DNA from: an uncultured Ruminococcus sp.
GTDB lineage: Bacteria; Bacillota; Clostridia; Oscillospirales; Ruminococcaceae
Assembly (NCBI GenBank): GCA_947176565.1
Contig: CAMWRC010000037.1
Coordinates: 1-8,809 of the forward strand
Direction of reading: 5' to 3'
DNA: 8,809 bases
A program made the position numbers and the translations under genes. Under the pieces are notes generated by a model, which was not told where the DNA came from, ran no database searches, and saw nothing but the letters and a program-made list of their open reading frames with translations. This document shows, one piece after another, positions 1 through 5,971 of the stretch (the first letter of the stretch is position 1; each line of letters begins with the position of its first letter).

Positions 1-810
1 AGATTGTAATGGATAAGAAAAATATTAAAAAAGTCGTTCTCGCTTACTCTGGCGGTCTCGATACTTCTATCATCATTCCGTGGCTCAAGGAAAACTACAA
101 TAACTGCGAAGTTATCGCTGTTTCCGGCGATGTAGGTCAGGGTACTGAGCTTGACGGACTTGAAGAAAAGGCTATCGCTACAGGCGCTTCAAAGCTCTAT
201 ATCGAGGATTTGAAAGAGGAATTTATTCAGGAATACGTTTATCCTACCGTTCAGGCAGGTGCAATCTATGAAAACAGATATATGCTCGGTACTTCTTTCG
301 CTCGTCCGATTATCGCAAAGAGAATCGCTGAAATTGCTATCGCTGAGGGTGCTGATGCTATCTGCCACGGCTGTACAGGTAAGGGTAATGACCAGGTTCG
401 CTTTGAACTCGCTATAAAGGCTTTCGCTCCTGATATGGCTATCATAGCTCCGTGGCGTGAATGGGATCTGAAATCACGTGATCAGGAAATCGACTACGCT
501 GAAGCACACAATATTCCGCTTAAAATAAACAGAGAAACCAATTATTCTAAGGATAAGAATATCTGGCATCTCTCACATGAGGGTCTTGACCTTGAAGATC
601 CTGCTAATGAGCCGCAGTACGAAAAACCCGGTTTCCTTGAAATGGGCGTTTCTCCGATTGATGCTCCGGACAAGCCTACTTATATAACTATTCACTTTGA
701 AAAGGGTATTCCTACTATGCTCGACGGCAAGGAACTCAACGGCGTTGAAATGGTAACAGCTCTTAACAAGCTCGGAGGTGAAAATGGTATCGGTCTCGCT
801 GACCTCGTTG

Positions 811-813
811 AAA
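811..813 (+). other. argG: Frameshift site in argG (one A missing)
   Basis: The bases GTT GAA ACC GTC TCG read V-E-T-V-S, whereas GTT GAA AAC CGT CTC would read V-E-N-R-L, the sequence expected in this part of ArgG. One extra A in the run at 811-813 joins the two frames exactly, with no other change. The run is not a recognisable slippery heptamer, so programmed frameshifting is not supported. Confidence 0.9.
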
Positions 814-826
814 CCGTCTCGTTGGT

Positions 827-1240
827 ATGAAATCAAGAGGCGTTTATGAAACTCCCGGCGGTGCAATTCTCTATCACGCTCATGAAGTTCTCGAAACTAT
901 CTGCATTGACAAGGAAACTGCCCGTATCAAGCAGTATCTCGGAATCAAATTCGCTGATATTGTTTATAACGGTCAGTGGTATACTCCTCTCCGTGAGGCT
1001 ATGAGCGCATTCGTTACTGAAACTCAGAAAACTGTTACAGGAGATGTTACACTCAAGCTCTACAAGGGCAATATCATCAATGCAGGCGTTACTTCTCCGT
1101 ATACTCTCTATGATGAGGAAGTTGCTACTTTCGATGAGGACGAAGTTTACAATCAGCATGACGCAGAGGGCTTTATCAATCTCTTCGGTCTGCCGATTAA
1201 GGTCAAGGCTCAGCTCGATAAGAAGAGAAATAACAAGTAA
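827..1240 (+). CDS. argG: C-terminal part of argininosuccinate synthase, separate reading frame
   Basis: This 137-residue frame carries the C-terminal third of ArgG, beginning [12 protein letters not shown] and including YHAHEVLE, the [11 protein letters not shown] segment and the final [10 protein letters not shown] region. In the family the RGVYETPG stretch contributes to the citrulline pocket and the C-terminal helix supports tetramer contacts. Its ATG at 827-829 overlaps the stop TGA (828-830) of the upstream frame as ATGA, an arrangement that can allow termination-reinitiation. No convincing Shine-Dalgarno sequence precedes it, since the bases before are ordinary ArgG codons. Methionine is a natural internal residue of ArgG here, so the ATG is probably incidental. 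It is best read as the second half of a broken gene rather than an independent gene. Confidence 0.7.
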   Translation: MKSRGVYETPGGAILYHAHEVLETICIDKETARIKQYLGIKFADIVYNGQWYTPLREAMSAFVTETQKTVTGDVTLKLYKGNIINAGVTSPYTLYDEEVATFDEDEVYNQHDAEGFINLFGLPIKVKAQLDKKRNNK

Positions 1241-1270
1241 TTGTTTCAGCTCAATATAATAAATTTTCCG

Positions 1271-1301
1271 CAGGCAGGGTAACTCCTGCCTGTTGTAGTT
1301 T
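1271..1301 (+). terminator. Rho-independent terminator after argG
   Basis: A perfect 8-base-pair stem, CAGGCAGG at 1271-1278 with CCTGCCTG at 1285-1292, closes a six-base loop GTAACT and is followed by the imperfect T-rich tail TTGTAGTTT. It starts 30 bases after the argG stop. It is the strongest hairpin I see in any gap of the window and separates argG from the downstream genes. The tail is weaker than in a textbook terminator, so some read-through is possible. Confidence 0.75.
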
Positions 1302-1328
1302 AAAGTCAAAATAAATAGGGATTAAATA

Positions 1329-1364
1329 AGCAGATTTATAAATATTAAGAAGATAATATCTGCT
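1329..1364 (+). promoter_or_regulatory. Inverted repeat next to a ribosome binding site
   Basis: AGCAGAT at 1329-1335 and ATCTGCT at 1358-1364 form a perfect 7-base inverted repeat around a 22-base AT-rich spacer. The right arm touches the GGGGTG ribosome binding site (1365-1370) of the next gene. It could be an operator or an mRNA hairpin that affects translation of that gene. I recognise no known regulator site in it, and a 7-base repeat may arise by chance. Confidence 0.3.
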
Positions 1365-1373
1365 GGGGTGAAA

Positions 1374-2093
1374 ATGATGAAACAAAAAAAGAAGAAAACC
1401 CGCTTACAGAAAATAAATGGTATAATTCTGACATTGAATATCATATTTCCGTTATGGATTATGGCGTTGATGTATACTTCCGCAATCTCAGATGTTCTTT
1501 TTCTTATTGCAGTATTCTCATTGCTTTTGAATGGAATTGTTTATAAGCTGAATGAGAAATTTCATAAACGCAGATGCTTTCTTTATATTGCAAGAGGAAT
1601 CGTAATCAGTGCGTGGGCAGTTTTCTATATGCCTATGCTGATATTGATGAATTTTTCACATAGTCAGTTTGTTTATCCTTTGAAACATTTTTGCTATACA
1701 TATGGAGTTTTCGGAAGCAACGCCGCATTTTATCAGCAGTTACTTCCGGAGGAACTGCCGGAAATATGTGATGATTATTCGTTTCGCACACAAGGTTCTA
1801 TGATTGCACAGGATTATCACCCCTCATCATATCTGATGTTTCATACAGATACCGCAGCACTTGAAGCCTACGTATCACATTTTGACGCGTTGGACTGCGT
1901 TCGCCTTGAAAATGAAACAGAGGACGGTGATTCTTTTCAAAATAAGATAGAATGGTTCTGCGGACAGATGCGCCTGCGTGAATCGTTTCAGGACAATTTG
2001 GATAATGCGGTGCTGTACTGGTTCGACAGCGGTATGTATAAAAAGGCAGTATTGCTCAACTTTGAAACAGGTCTTGTCGCTGTTCTGACATAA
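1374..2093 (+). CDS. Membrane protein of unknown function, three predicted spans
   Basis: I do not recognise this 239-residue protein. It has a Lys-rich N-terminus (MMKQKKKKTRLQK), then three hydrophobic segments at roughly residues 15-37, 40-58 and 70-93, with a basic loop (KFHKRR) between the second and third. By the positive-inside rule the N-terminus is cytoplasmic and the C-terminal domain of about 140 residues is outside. That domain is rich in aromatic and acidic residues and ends in a hydrophobic GLVAVLT. The frame can be extended to a GTG at 1368, but that GTG is part of the GGGGTG ribosome binding site, so an ATG at 1374 or 1377 is the likelier start (1377 gives better spacing). It is the first gene after the argG terminator and probably begins a new transcript. 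Its codons look more AT-rich than those of the arginine genes, which fits an accessory gene. Confidence 0.72.
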   Translation: MMKQKKKKTRLQKINGIILTLNIIFPLWIMALMYTSAISDVLFLIAVFSLLLNGIVYKLNEKFHKRRCFLYIARGIVISAWAVFYMPMLILMNFSHSQFVYPLKHFCYTYGVFGSNAAFYQQLLPEELPEICDDYSFRTQGSMIAQDYHPSSYLMFHTDTAALEAYVSHFDALDCVRLENETEDGDSFQNKIEWFCGQMRLRESFQDNLDNAVLYWFDSGMYKKAVLLNFETGLVAVLT

Positions 2094-2152
2094 TCATTTT
2101 TAAGTCAGGTTTAGACAGCTGATAATTTCGATTTGCTGCAATAATGATTATT

Positions 2153-2158
2153 TATACT
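2153..2158 (+). promoter_or_regulatory. Possible -10 box upstream of the GNAT gene
   Basis: TATACT lies about 45 bases before the GNAT start in a 108-base AT-rich gap, a plausible -10 element. I find no good -35 match at 16-18 bases upstream, so this is a weak candidate. Confidence 0.25.
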
Positions 2159-2201
2159 TTTGAATAAGGATAAATCTGAATCTTATGAGGTGAATTCTGA
2201 T

Positions 2202-2660
2202 ATGAATTTAATAGAACAGTTTATTGTGCTTGATGATACTTATCTGTCTCAAATGGCTGAATTATATAAAAATGCTTTTGCACGTGAACCTTGGAATGAT
2301 GACTGGAGCAATGCCTGTCAGTTATCTGAATATATCAGGGAAATTTCCTGCTCCTTCAATTCGCTTAATTACGGACTTCTGATAGACGGAAATTTATCTG
2401 CAATGTCAATCGGAATAATTCGTCATTGGTGGGAGGGAACAAACTATAATATTGAAGAATTCTGCGTTGCTCCTGATATTCAAAACAAGGGCATAGGTTC
2501 ACGGTTTATGAAAATGATTGAATCAGATATAAAAAAACGAGGACTGTCAGGTATCTTTCTCCAGACTGATAATGACAAGCCGTCATATCGGTTTTATCAG
2601 AAAAACGGTTTCAATGAACTTAGTTCTCATGTTAGCTTTTATAAAAGTGTAACCAAGTAA
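2202..2660 (+). CDS. GNAT family N-acetyltransferase
   Basis: This 152-residue protein is a single-domain GNAT enzyme, which transfers an acetyl group from acetyl-CoA to an amine. Motif A is clear: EEFCVAPDIQNKGIG at residues 85-99 ends in the QNKGIG pyrophosphate-binding loop (family pattern Q/R-x-x-G-x-G/A). The motif B region follows at 117-137, ending FYQKNGF, typical of the C-terminal GNAT strand and helix. The N-terminal FAREPWNDDW (26-35) recalls GNAT enzymes of the aminoglycoside 6'-acetyltransferase type, but the substrate cannot be inferred. An in-frame TTG at 2160 would add 14 residues. The ATG at 2202 is chosen because GAGGTGA (2187-2193) sits 8 bases before it. The gene belongs to the accessory block between argG and argH. 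I do not read it as the N-acetylglutamate synthase, because ArgJ supplies that activity here. Confidence 0.88.
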   Translation: MNLIEQFIVLDDTYLSQMAELYKNAFAREPWNDDWSNACQLSEYIREISCSFNSLNYGLLIDGNLSAMSIGIIRHWWEGTNYNIEEFCVAPDIQNKGIGSRFMKMIESDIKKRGLSGIFLQTDNDKPSYRFYQKNGFNELSSHVSFYKSVTK

Positions 2661-2665
2661 AATTA

Positions 2666-2727
2666 TTAATAAAATAAAAACGATAGCAGAAAAATTATGG
2701 CAGATATGATGTGGGCTGGAAGATTTT
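2666..2727 (+). repeat. Direct repeat, left copy of the argH leader and first ten codons
   Basis: This stretch matches 3328-3390. From the ATG (2697) on, 30 of 31 bases agree with argH (the only difference is GCA against GCT), and the AAAATT just before the ATG is also identical. Further upstream the match weakens but continues through GATAG to TTAATAA, with a one-base gap. The argH Shine-Dalgarno GGAG is missing in this copy (GATAGCAGA). The right copy is at the start of the intact argH, so this looks like a leftover argH 5' end. Confidence 0.9.
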
Positions 2728-2741
2728 TATTTAAGGGGTAA
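2697..2741 (+). pseudogene. argH 5' remnant, 14-codon mini-ORF
   Basis: The frame reads MADMMWAGRFLFKG and stops with TAA at 2739-2741. The first ten residues equal the ArgH N-terminus and the last four come from sequence unrelated to argH. AAG GGG TAA, the final codons and stop, are also the ribosome binding site of the histidine phosphatase gene that starts at 2745. The mini-ORF has no good Shine-Dalgarno of its own. It is most simply an argH fragment. If it is translated, its ribosomes would stop exactly on the next gene's binding site and could affect its expression. Confidence 0.75.
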
Positions 2742-2744
2742 ATT

Positions 2745-3296
2745 ATGCTTTACATAATGAGACACGGTAAAACAGACTGGAATGTAAAACGTAAGCTTCA
2801 AGGCAGAACTGATATTCCGCTGAATAATGACGGAAGAATCATGGCAGAAAACGCTCATAAGGAATATGGCGGAGTCCATTTTGATGTGTGTTACTGCTCT
2901 CCTTTGAGCCGTGCAAGGGAAACGGCAGAAATTTTTCTGAAAGACAGAAATATTCCGATAATTACGGACGAAAGACTGCTTGAAATGAGCTTCGGAATTT
3001 ATGAGGGAATCGAAAATAGTTTTCAGATTCCTGATTGTCCGATAAACGTTTTATTTAAAGAACCTGAAAAATATATAACTCCTGTACAGAATGCGGAAAG
3101 TTTTGATGAACTGTTTGCAAGAACCGGCGAATTCATCAGGGAAGTTGTTGAACCACAGCTTGAACAGGGCAGGGACATTCTTATAGTAGGACATGGTGCG
3201 ATGAATTCAAGTATAGTCTGCCAGTTTAAGGGAATTACTCTTGACAAGTTCTGGAGTGCCGGAAGTGAAAACTGTAAATTAATGCAGCTTAAATGA
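2745..3296 (+). CDS. Histidine phosphatase family protein (phosphoglycerate mutase-like)
   Basis: This 183-residue protein belongs to the histidine phosphatase superfamily, whose members remove or move phosphate through a phosphohistidine intermediate. The catalytic set is visible: RHG at residues 6-8 (His7 nucleophile), Arg56 in SPLSRARETA, the acid Glu80 in LLEMSFGIYEG, and the second His150 in VGHGAMN. Length fits the small cobC/phosphoglycerate-mutase-like subgroup. The substrate is not predictable from these motifs and could be a sugar phosphate, nucleotide or cofactor precursor. The ribosome binding site AAGGGG (2733-2738) lies 6 bases before the ATG. The gene sits between two direct copies of the argH 5' end, so it probably arrived as an insertion in front of argH. 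The following gap to argH is 63 bases with no clear terminator, so it may be cotranscribed with the arginine genes. Confidence 0.92.
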   Translation: MLYIMRHGKTDWNVKRKLQGRTDIPLNNDGRIMAENAHKEYGGVHFDVCYCSPLSRARETAEIFLKDRNIPIITDERLLEMSFGIYEGIENSFQIPDCPINVLFKEPEKYITPVQNAESFDELFARTGEFIREVVEPQLEQGRDILIVGHGAMNSSIVCQFKGITLDKFWSAGSENCKLMQLK

Positions 3297-3327
3297 GGAA
3301 TGATTCTAAATTAAATCCTGATTTATT

Positions 3328-3390
3328 TTAATAACACTAAAATGATAGGAGAGAAAATTATGGCTGATATGATGTGGGCTGGAAGATTTT
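3328..3390 (+). repeat. Direct repeat, right copy (native argH leader and first ten codons)
   Basis: This is the counterpart of 2666-2727. It contains the intact Shine-Dalgarno AGGAG (3347-3351), the ATG at 3360 and the first ten codons of argH. The start-to-start distance between copies is 663 bases and the histidine phosphatase gene fills the interval. Confidence 0.9.
3347..3351 (+). promoter_or_regulatory. Ribosome binding site that fixes the argH start
   Basis: AGGAG lies 8 bases before the ATG at 3360. An upstream in-frame ATG at 3342 overlaps this site and has no binding site of its own, so 3360 is the likely start. Confidence 0.85.
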
Positions 3391-4745
3391 CAAAACAGGT
3401 TGACGATACTGTCAACGCTTTCAATTCTTCCATTGCCTTTGACGGACGTATGTACAAGCATGACATACAGGGCAGTATCGCTCATGCAACTATGCTCGGC
3501 GACTGCGGAATAATCCCGAAAGACGACAGCATTAAGATTATTGATGAACTCAAAAAAATATCCGCGGATATTGAATCAGGCGATTTACAGCTTGACCCGA
3601 CAGCGGAAGATATTCATATGTTTGTTGAAGCTGAACTGACTAAGCGTATCGGCGATGTGGGTAAGAGACTTCACACCGCCCGTTCACGTAATGATCAGGT
3701 TGCCCTTGATTTACGTCTCTATCTCCGTGATGAGATAAAGGAAATTCAGGAGCTTGTAATTAAATTAATCAATACTGTTATTGATATTTCAAAACAGTAT
3801 ACCGAAACTGTTATGCCGGGATATACGCATTTACAGAGAGCACAGCCGATTACATTCGCACATCATCTTATGGCATATGTGCAGATGCTTTTCCGTGACC
3901 TCGACAGGCTCGGCGATGTAAATAAGCGTATGAATTATTGTCCTCTTGGCTGCGGTGCATTAGCCGGTACTACGTATAAAACCAACAGACATCAGACTTC
4001 CGATTTGCTCGGCTTTACCGCTCCTATGGAAAACAGTCTTGACGGCGTTTCCGACCGTGATTACTGCGTTGAACTCAACTGCGCACTGTCATTGCTTATG
4101 ACTCATCTTTCACGTTTTTCAGAGGAAATAATAATGTGGTGTTCGTGGGAGTTCAAGTTCATTGAGCTTGATGATGCTTTTGCTACCGGTTCATCAATTA
4201 TGCCACAGAAAAAAAATCCTGATGTTACAGAGCTTATCCGCGGTAAAACCGGCAGAGTAAATGGAAATCTCGTTACTCTCCTCACCATGATGAAAGGTCT
4301 CCCGCTTGCCTATAACAAGGATATGCAGGAGGATAAGGAAGCTATATTCGATACCGTGGATAATGTCAAGCTCTGCGTAAAGACATTTATTCCTATGCTT
4401 GCAACTATGCGTGTAATCCCCGATAATATGCGTAATGCCGCCGCAAAGGGATTTATAAATGCTACTGACTGCGCGGATTATCTGGTTAAAAAAGGTATGC
4501 CGTTCCGTGATGCATATAAGATTACAGGAACTCTTGTGGCTCTCTGCATTGAAAAAAATCTTACTCTCGAAACGCTTCCTATTGAGGAATACCGGAAAAT
4601 GACAGAGATTTTCGCTGATGATGTTTATGAAGCTATCGGTCTCGATACCTGCGTCAAAGAAAGAAAATCATATGGCGGTCCGTCTCCTGATGCAGTAAGC
4701 GTTCAGATTAAAAATGCAGAAAAACTGCTGAAATCCTATGAGTAA
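3360..4745 (+). CDS. argH: Argininosuccinate lyase
   Basis: ArgH splits argininosuccinate into arginine and fumarate, the last step of arginine synthesis, and acts as a cytosolic homotetramer of the fumarase/aspartase superfamily. At 461 residues it has the usual family length. Visible blocks are WAGRFSK at 6-12, HTARSRNDQV at 105-114, GYTHLQRAQP at 154-163 (with the conserved Thr-His pair 156-157), PLGCGALAGT at 195-204 and the superfamily signature GSSIMPQKKNP at 277-287, whose serine is the catalytic base in the family. The C-terminal YGGPSP is also typical. I see no frameshift. Its end overlaps the next gene by 8 bases (ATGAGTAA), suggesting coupled translation. It appears to head the downstream arginine operon, although it could also be read through from the accessory block. 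A duplicate of its leader and first ten codons lies 663 bases upstream. Confidence 0.97.
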   Translation: MADMMWAGRFSKQVDDTVNAFNSSIAFDGRMYKHDIQGSIAHATMLGDCGIIPKDDSIKIIDELKKISADIESGDLQLDPTAEDIHMFVEAELTKRIGDVGKRLHTARSRNDQVALDLRLYLRDEIKEIQELVIKLINTVIDISKQYTETVMPGYTHLQRAQPITFAHHLMAYVQMLFRDLDRLGDVNKRMNYCPLGCGALAGTTYKTNRHQTSDLLGFTAPMENSLDGVSDRDYCVELNCALSLLMTHLSRFSEEIIMWCSWEFKFIELDDAFATGSSIMPQKKNPDVTELIRGKTGRVNGNLVTLLTMMKGLPLAYNKDMQEDKEAIFDTVDNVKLCVKTFIPMLATMRVIPDNMRNAAAKGFINATDCADYLVKKGMPFRDAYKITGTLVALCIEKNLTLETLPIEEYRKMTEIFADDVYEAIGLDTCVKERKSYGGPSPDAVSVQIKNAEKLLKSYE

Positions 4746-4992
4746 GAAGGATTTGATTTTCACGCTCGGTCTTACTCTGCTGATGGGCGTGATTTGGGTT
4801 GTCGGTGAGCTTGTAATGGGTCTGTGGATTGCTGTTATTCCCTCTGCACATATTTTCTGGCTTGCCGGAATAGTCGTTGTCACGCTTGCAATAAGTATAT
4901 GGCACTCAATGAAAGAGGACGAATCAGACCGTACAGACCCGAAAAAAGCTAAGTATGACAAAAAAATCCAGAAGAAAAAAGATAAAAAATAA
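4738..4992 (+). CDS. Small two-span membrane protein of unknown function
   Basis: I do not recognise this 84-residue protein. Two hydrophobic segments are evident, at about residues 6-28 and 36-56, followed by a hydrophilic tail that is first acidic (KEDESD, 59-64) and then very Lys-rich, ending KKDKK. Both termini are predicted to be cytoplasmic. The start ATG lies inside the end of argH: ATGAGTAA is shared, so the two genes overlap by 8 bases and translation is probably coupled. A coding origin is supported by this overlap, by the clear membrane pattern and by the 22-base gap to argC with its own binding site. Its position between argH and argC suggests a link with arginine metabolism, but nothing in the sequence shows what that would be. 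The antisense frames over this stretch have no comparable support. Confidence 0.78.
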   Translation: MSKKDLIFTLGLTLLMGVIWVVGELVMGLWIAVIPSAHIFWLAGIVVVTLAISIWHSMKEDESDRTDPKKAKYDKKIQKKKDKK

Positions 4993-5002
4993 AATATAAA
5001 TA

Positions 5003-5010
5003 AAAGGTGA
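5003..5010 (+). promoter_or_regulatory. argC ribosome binding site
   Basis: AAAGGTGA precedes the ATG at 5015 by 4 bases. It is the GGTGA type of site also seen before the GNAT gene and argJ. Confidence 0.75.
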
Positions 5011-5014
5011 TTCT

Positions 5015-5965
5015 ATGGTCAGAATTTATATAGACGGTCAGGAAGGTACTACCGGTCTTAAAATACTGGAACGCTTCGAAAACCGTAACGATATTGAAAT
5101 AATTCGTATTTCTGAGGAAAAACGTAAGGATTCAGCAGAACGTGCAAGACTTATAAACAGCGCGGATTACGTTTTCCTCTGTCTGCCTGATGCGGCATCA
5201 AGAGAGGCTGTTTCATTTGTTGACAAGGATAATGACCACGTTCGGATTATTGATGCTTCAACCGCTCACAGAACCAATTCGGACTGGGCATACGGATTTC
5301 CGGAACTCTCTCCGGAACATCGCGAAAAAATAAGAACATCGAACAGGGTAGCCGTTCCCGGCTGCTATGCAAGCGGATTCGCTTCAATAGTATATCCTCT
5401 TGTGAAGAACAACGTGATACCGGCAGATTTTCCGGTGTTCGCCTATGCAACATCAGGCTACAGCGGAGCAGGAAAAAAAGCTATAGCTATATATGAAAGC
5501 AATGACAAGCCATACGAATTTGGCAGCCCCCGTCAGTATGCTCTTTCTCAGCAGCATAAACATCTTCCGGAAATGCAGGCAGTATCAGGTCTGACATATC
5601 CGCCGATGTTCAATCCTATGGTCTGTGATTATTTCAGCGGAATGGTCGTATCTGTTCCGGTTCAGACAAGAATGCTGGAAAAAAAGACAACAGCTTCTCA
5701 GATTCATGAGATGTACAGAAATCATTATTCAGACTCGGCTATGATTGAAGTTATGCCGCTTATGTCCGCAGATGAACAGAAATCTTTCTTCCTTGCATCA
5801 AATACTTTGAGCGGAATCAATAAAATGCAGATTTTTGTCTTCGGAAATGATGAACAGATACTTCTCTGCTCACGTCTTGACAATCTCGGAAAGGGTGCGA
5901 GCGGTGCAGCTGTTCAGTGTCTCAATATAATGCTCGGAATAGACGAAACCACAGGGCTTGTATAA
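5015..5965 (+). CDS. argC: N-acetyl-gamma-glutamyl-phosphate reductase, type 2
   Basis: ArgC reduces N-acetylglutamyl phosphate with NADPH to N-acetylglutamate semialdehyde, the third step of the acetylated arginine pathway. The 316-residue length and the N-terminal DGQEGTTGLKI (7-17) are those of the shorter type 2 ArgC, not the longer type 1 with GASGYTG. The catalytic cysteine is Cys117 in VPGCYASG. HKHLPEM (181-187) supplies the conserved histidine region, and the C-terminal DNLGKGASGAAVQ is a strong family signature. AYGFPELSP (92-100) also fits. No frameshift is seen. It lies 22 bases after the small membrane protein gene and 6 bases before the next gene, inside an operon with argJ and argB, which act before it in the pathway. 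Confidence 0.96.
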   Translation: MVRIYIDGQEGTTGLKILERFENRNDIEIIRISEEKRKDSAERARLINSADYVFLCLPDAASREAVSFVDKDNDHVRIIDASTAHRTNSDWAYGFPELSPEHREKIRTSNRVAVPGCYASGFASIVYPLVKNNVIPADFPVFAYATSGYSGAGKKAIAIYESNDKPYEFGSPRQYALSQQHKHLPEMQAVSGLTYPPMFNPMVCDYFSGMVVSVPVQTRMLEKKTTASQIHEMYRNHYSDSAMIEVMPLMSADEQKSFFLASNTLSGINKMQIFVFGNDEQILLCSRLDNLGKGASGAAVQCLNIMLGIDETTGLV

Positions 5966-5971
5966 TAAAAT

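Larger units (their letters stand above)
9..1240 (+). pseudogene. argG: Argininosuccinate synthase, interrupted by a -1 frameshift
   Basis: ArgG joins citrulline and aspartate with ATP to give argininosuccinate, the penultimate step of cytosolic arginine synthesis. The first frame (9-830, 273 residues) shows the PP-loop ATP-binding motif SGGLDTS at residues 14-20, [14 protein letters not shown] at 87-100, the [14 protein letters not shown] block at 120-133 and [11 protein letters not shown] near 178-188. After Glu267 the expected family sequence [17 protein letters not shown] is lost: the frame reads TVSLV and stops at 828-830. The expected residues reappear in the +1-shifted frame from about 812. 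Adding one A to the AAA at 811-813 restores a continuous 410-residue protein, the normal family length. The rest of the protein looks intact, so the change is either recent or a homopolymer sequencing or assembly error. The start ATG is 8 bases into the window, so its ribosome binding site and promoter are outside. The gene appears to end its own transcript, given the hairpin just downstream. Confidence 0.93.

Noticed and set aside
805..830. Programmed ribosomal frameshift in argG
   Set aside because: There is no slippery heptamer and no downstream hairpin, and ArgG is not known to use frameshifting; a single-base loss explains the data.
573..1309. Antisense open frames over argG (573-866 and 833-1309) and a forward frame at 1044-1259
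   Set aside because: They lie over well-conserved ArgG codons, lack ribosome binding sites and resemble no protein; they are shadow frames.
2090..2151. Perfect 9-base inverted repeat ATAATCATT / AATGATTAT flanking the gap before the GNAT gene
   Set aside because: The arms are AT-rich and 44 bases apart, with no T tract, so it is neither a convincing terminator nor a clear operator.
2160..2201. Longer GNAT start at TTG 2160
   Set aside because: No binding site precedes the TTG, while GAGGTGA is well placed before the ATG at 2202.
2202..2660. GNAT protein as N-acetylglutamate synthase (ArgA-like)
   Set aside because: ArgJ is present to supply N-acetylglutamate, and the GNAT sequence has only generic motifs, with a region more like aminoglycoside-type acetyltransferases.
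3297..3359. ARG boxes (ArgR/AhrC sites) before argH or argJ
   Set aside because: The gaps are AT-rich and contain partial TGAAT-like words, but no paired 18-base pattern close to the known consensus.
4668..4961. Antisense frames over the end of argH and the small membrane protein gene
   Set aside because: The + frame is coupled to argH and has a clear two-span pattern; the antisense frames have no binding site or recognisable content.
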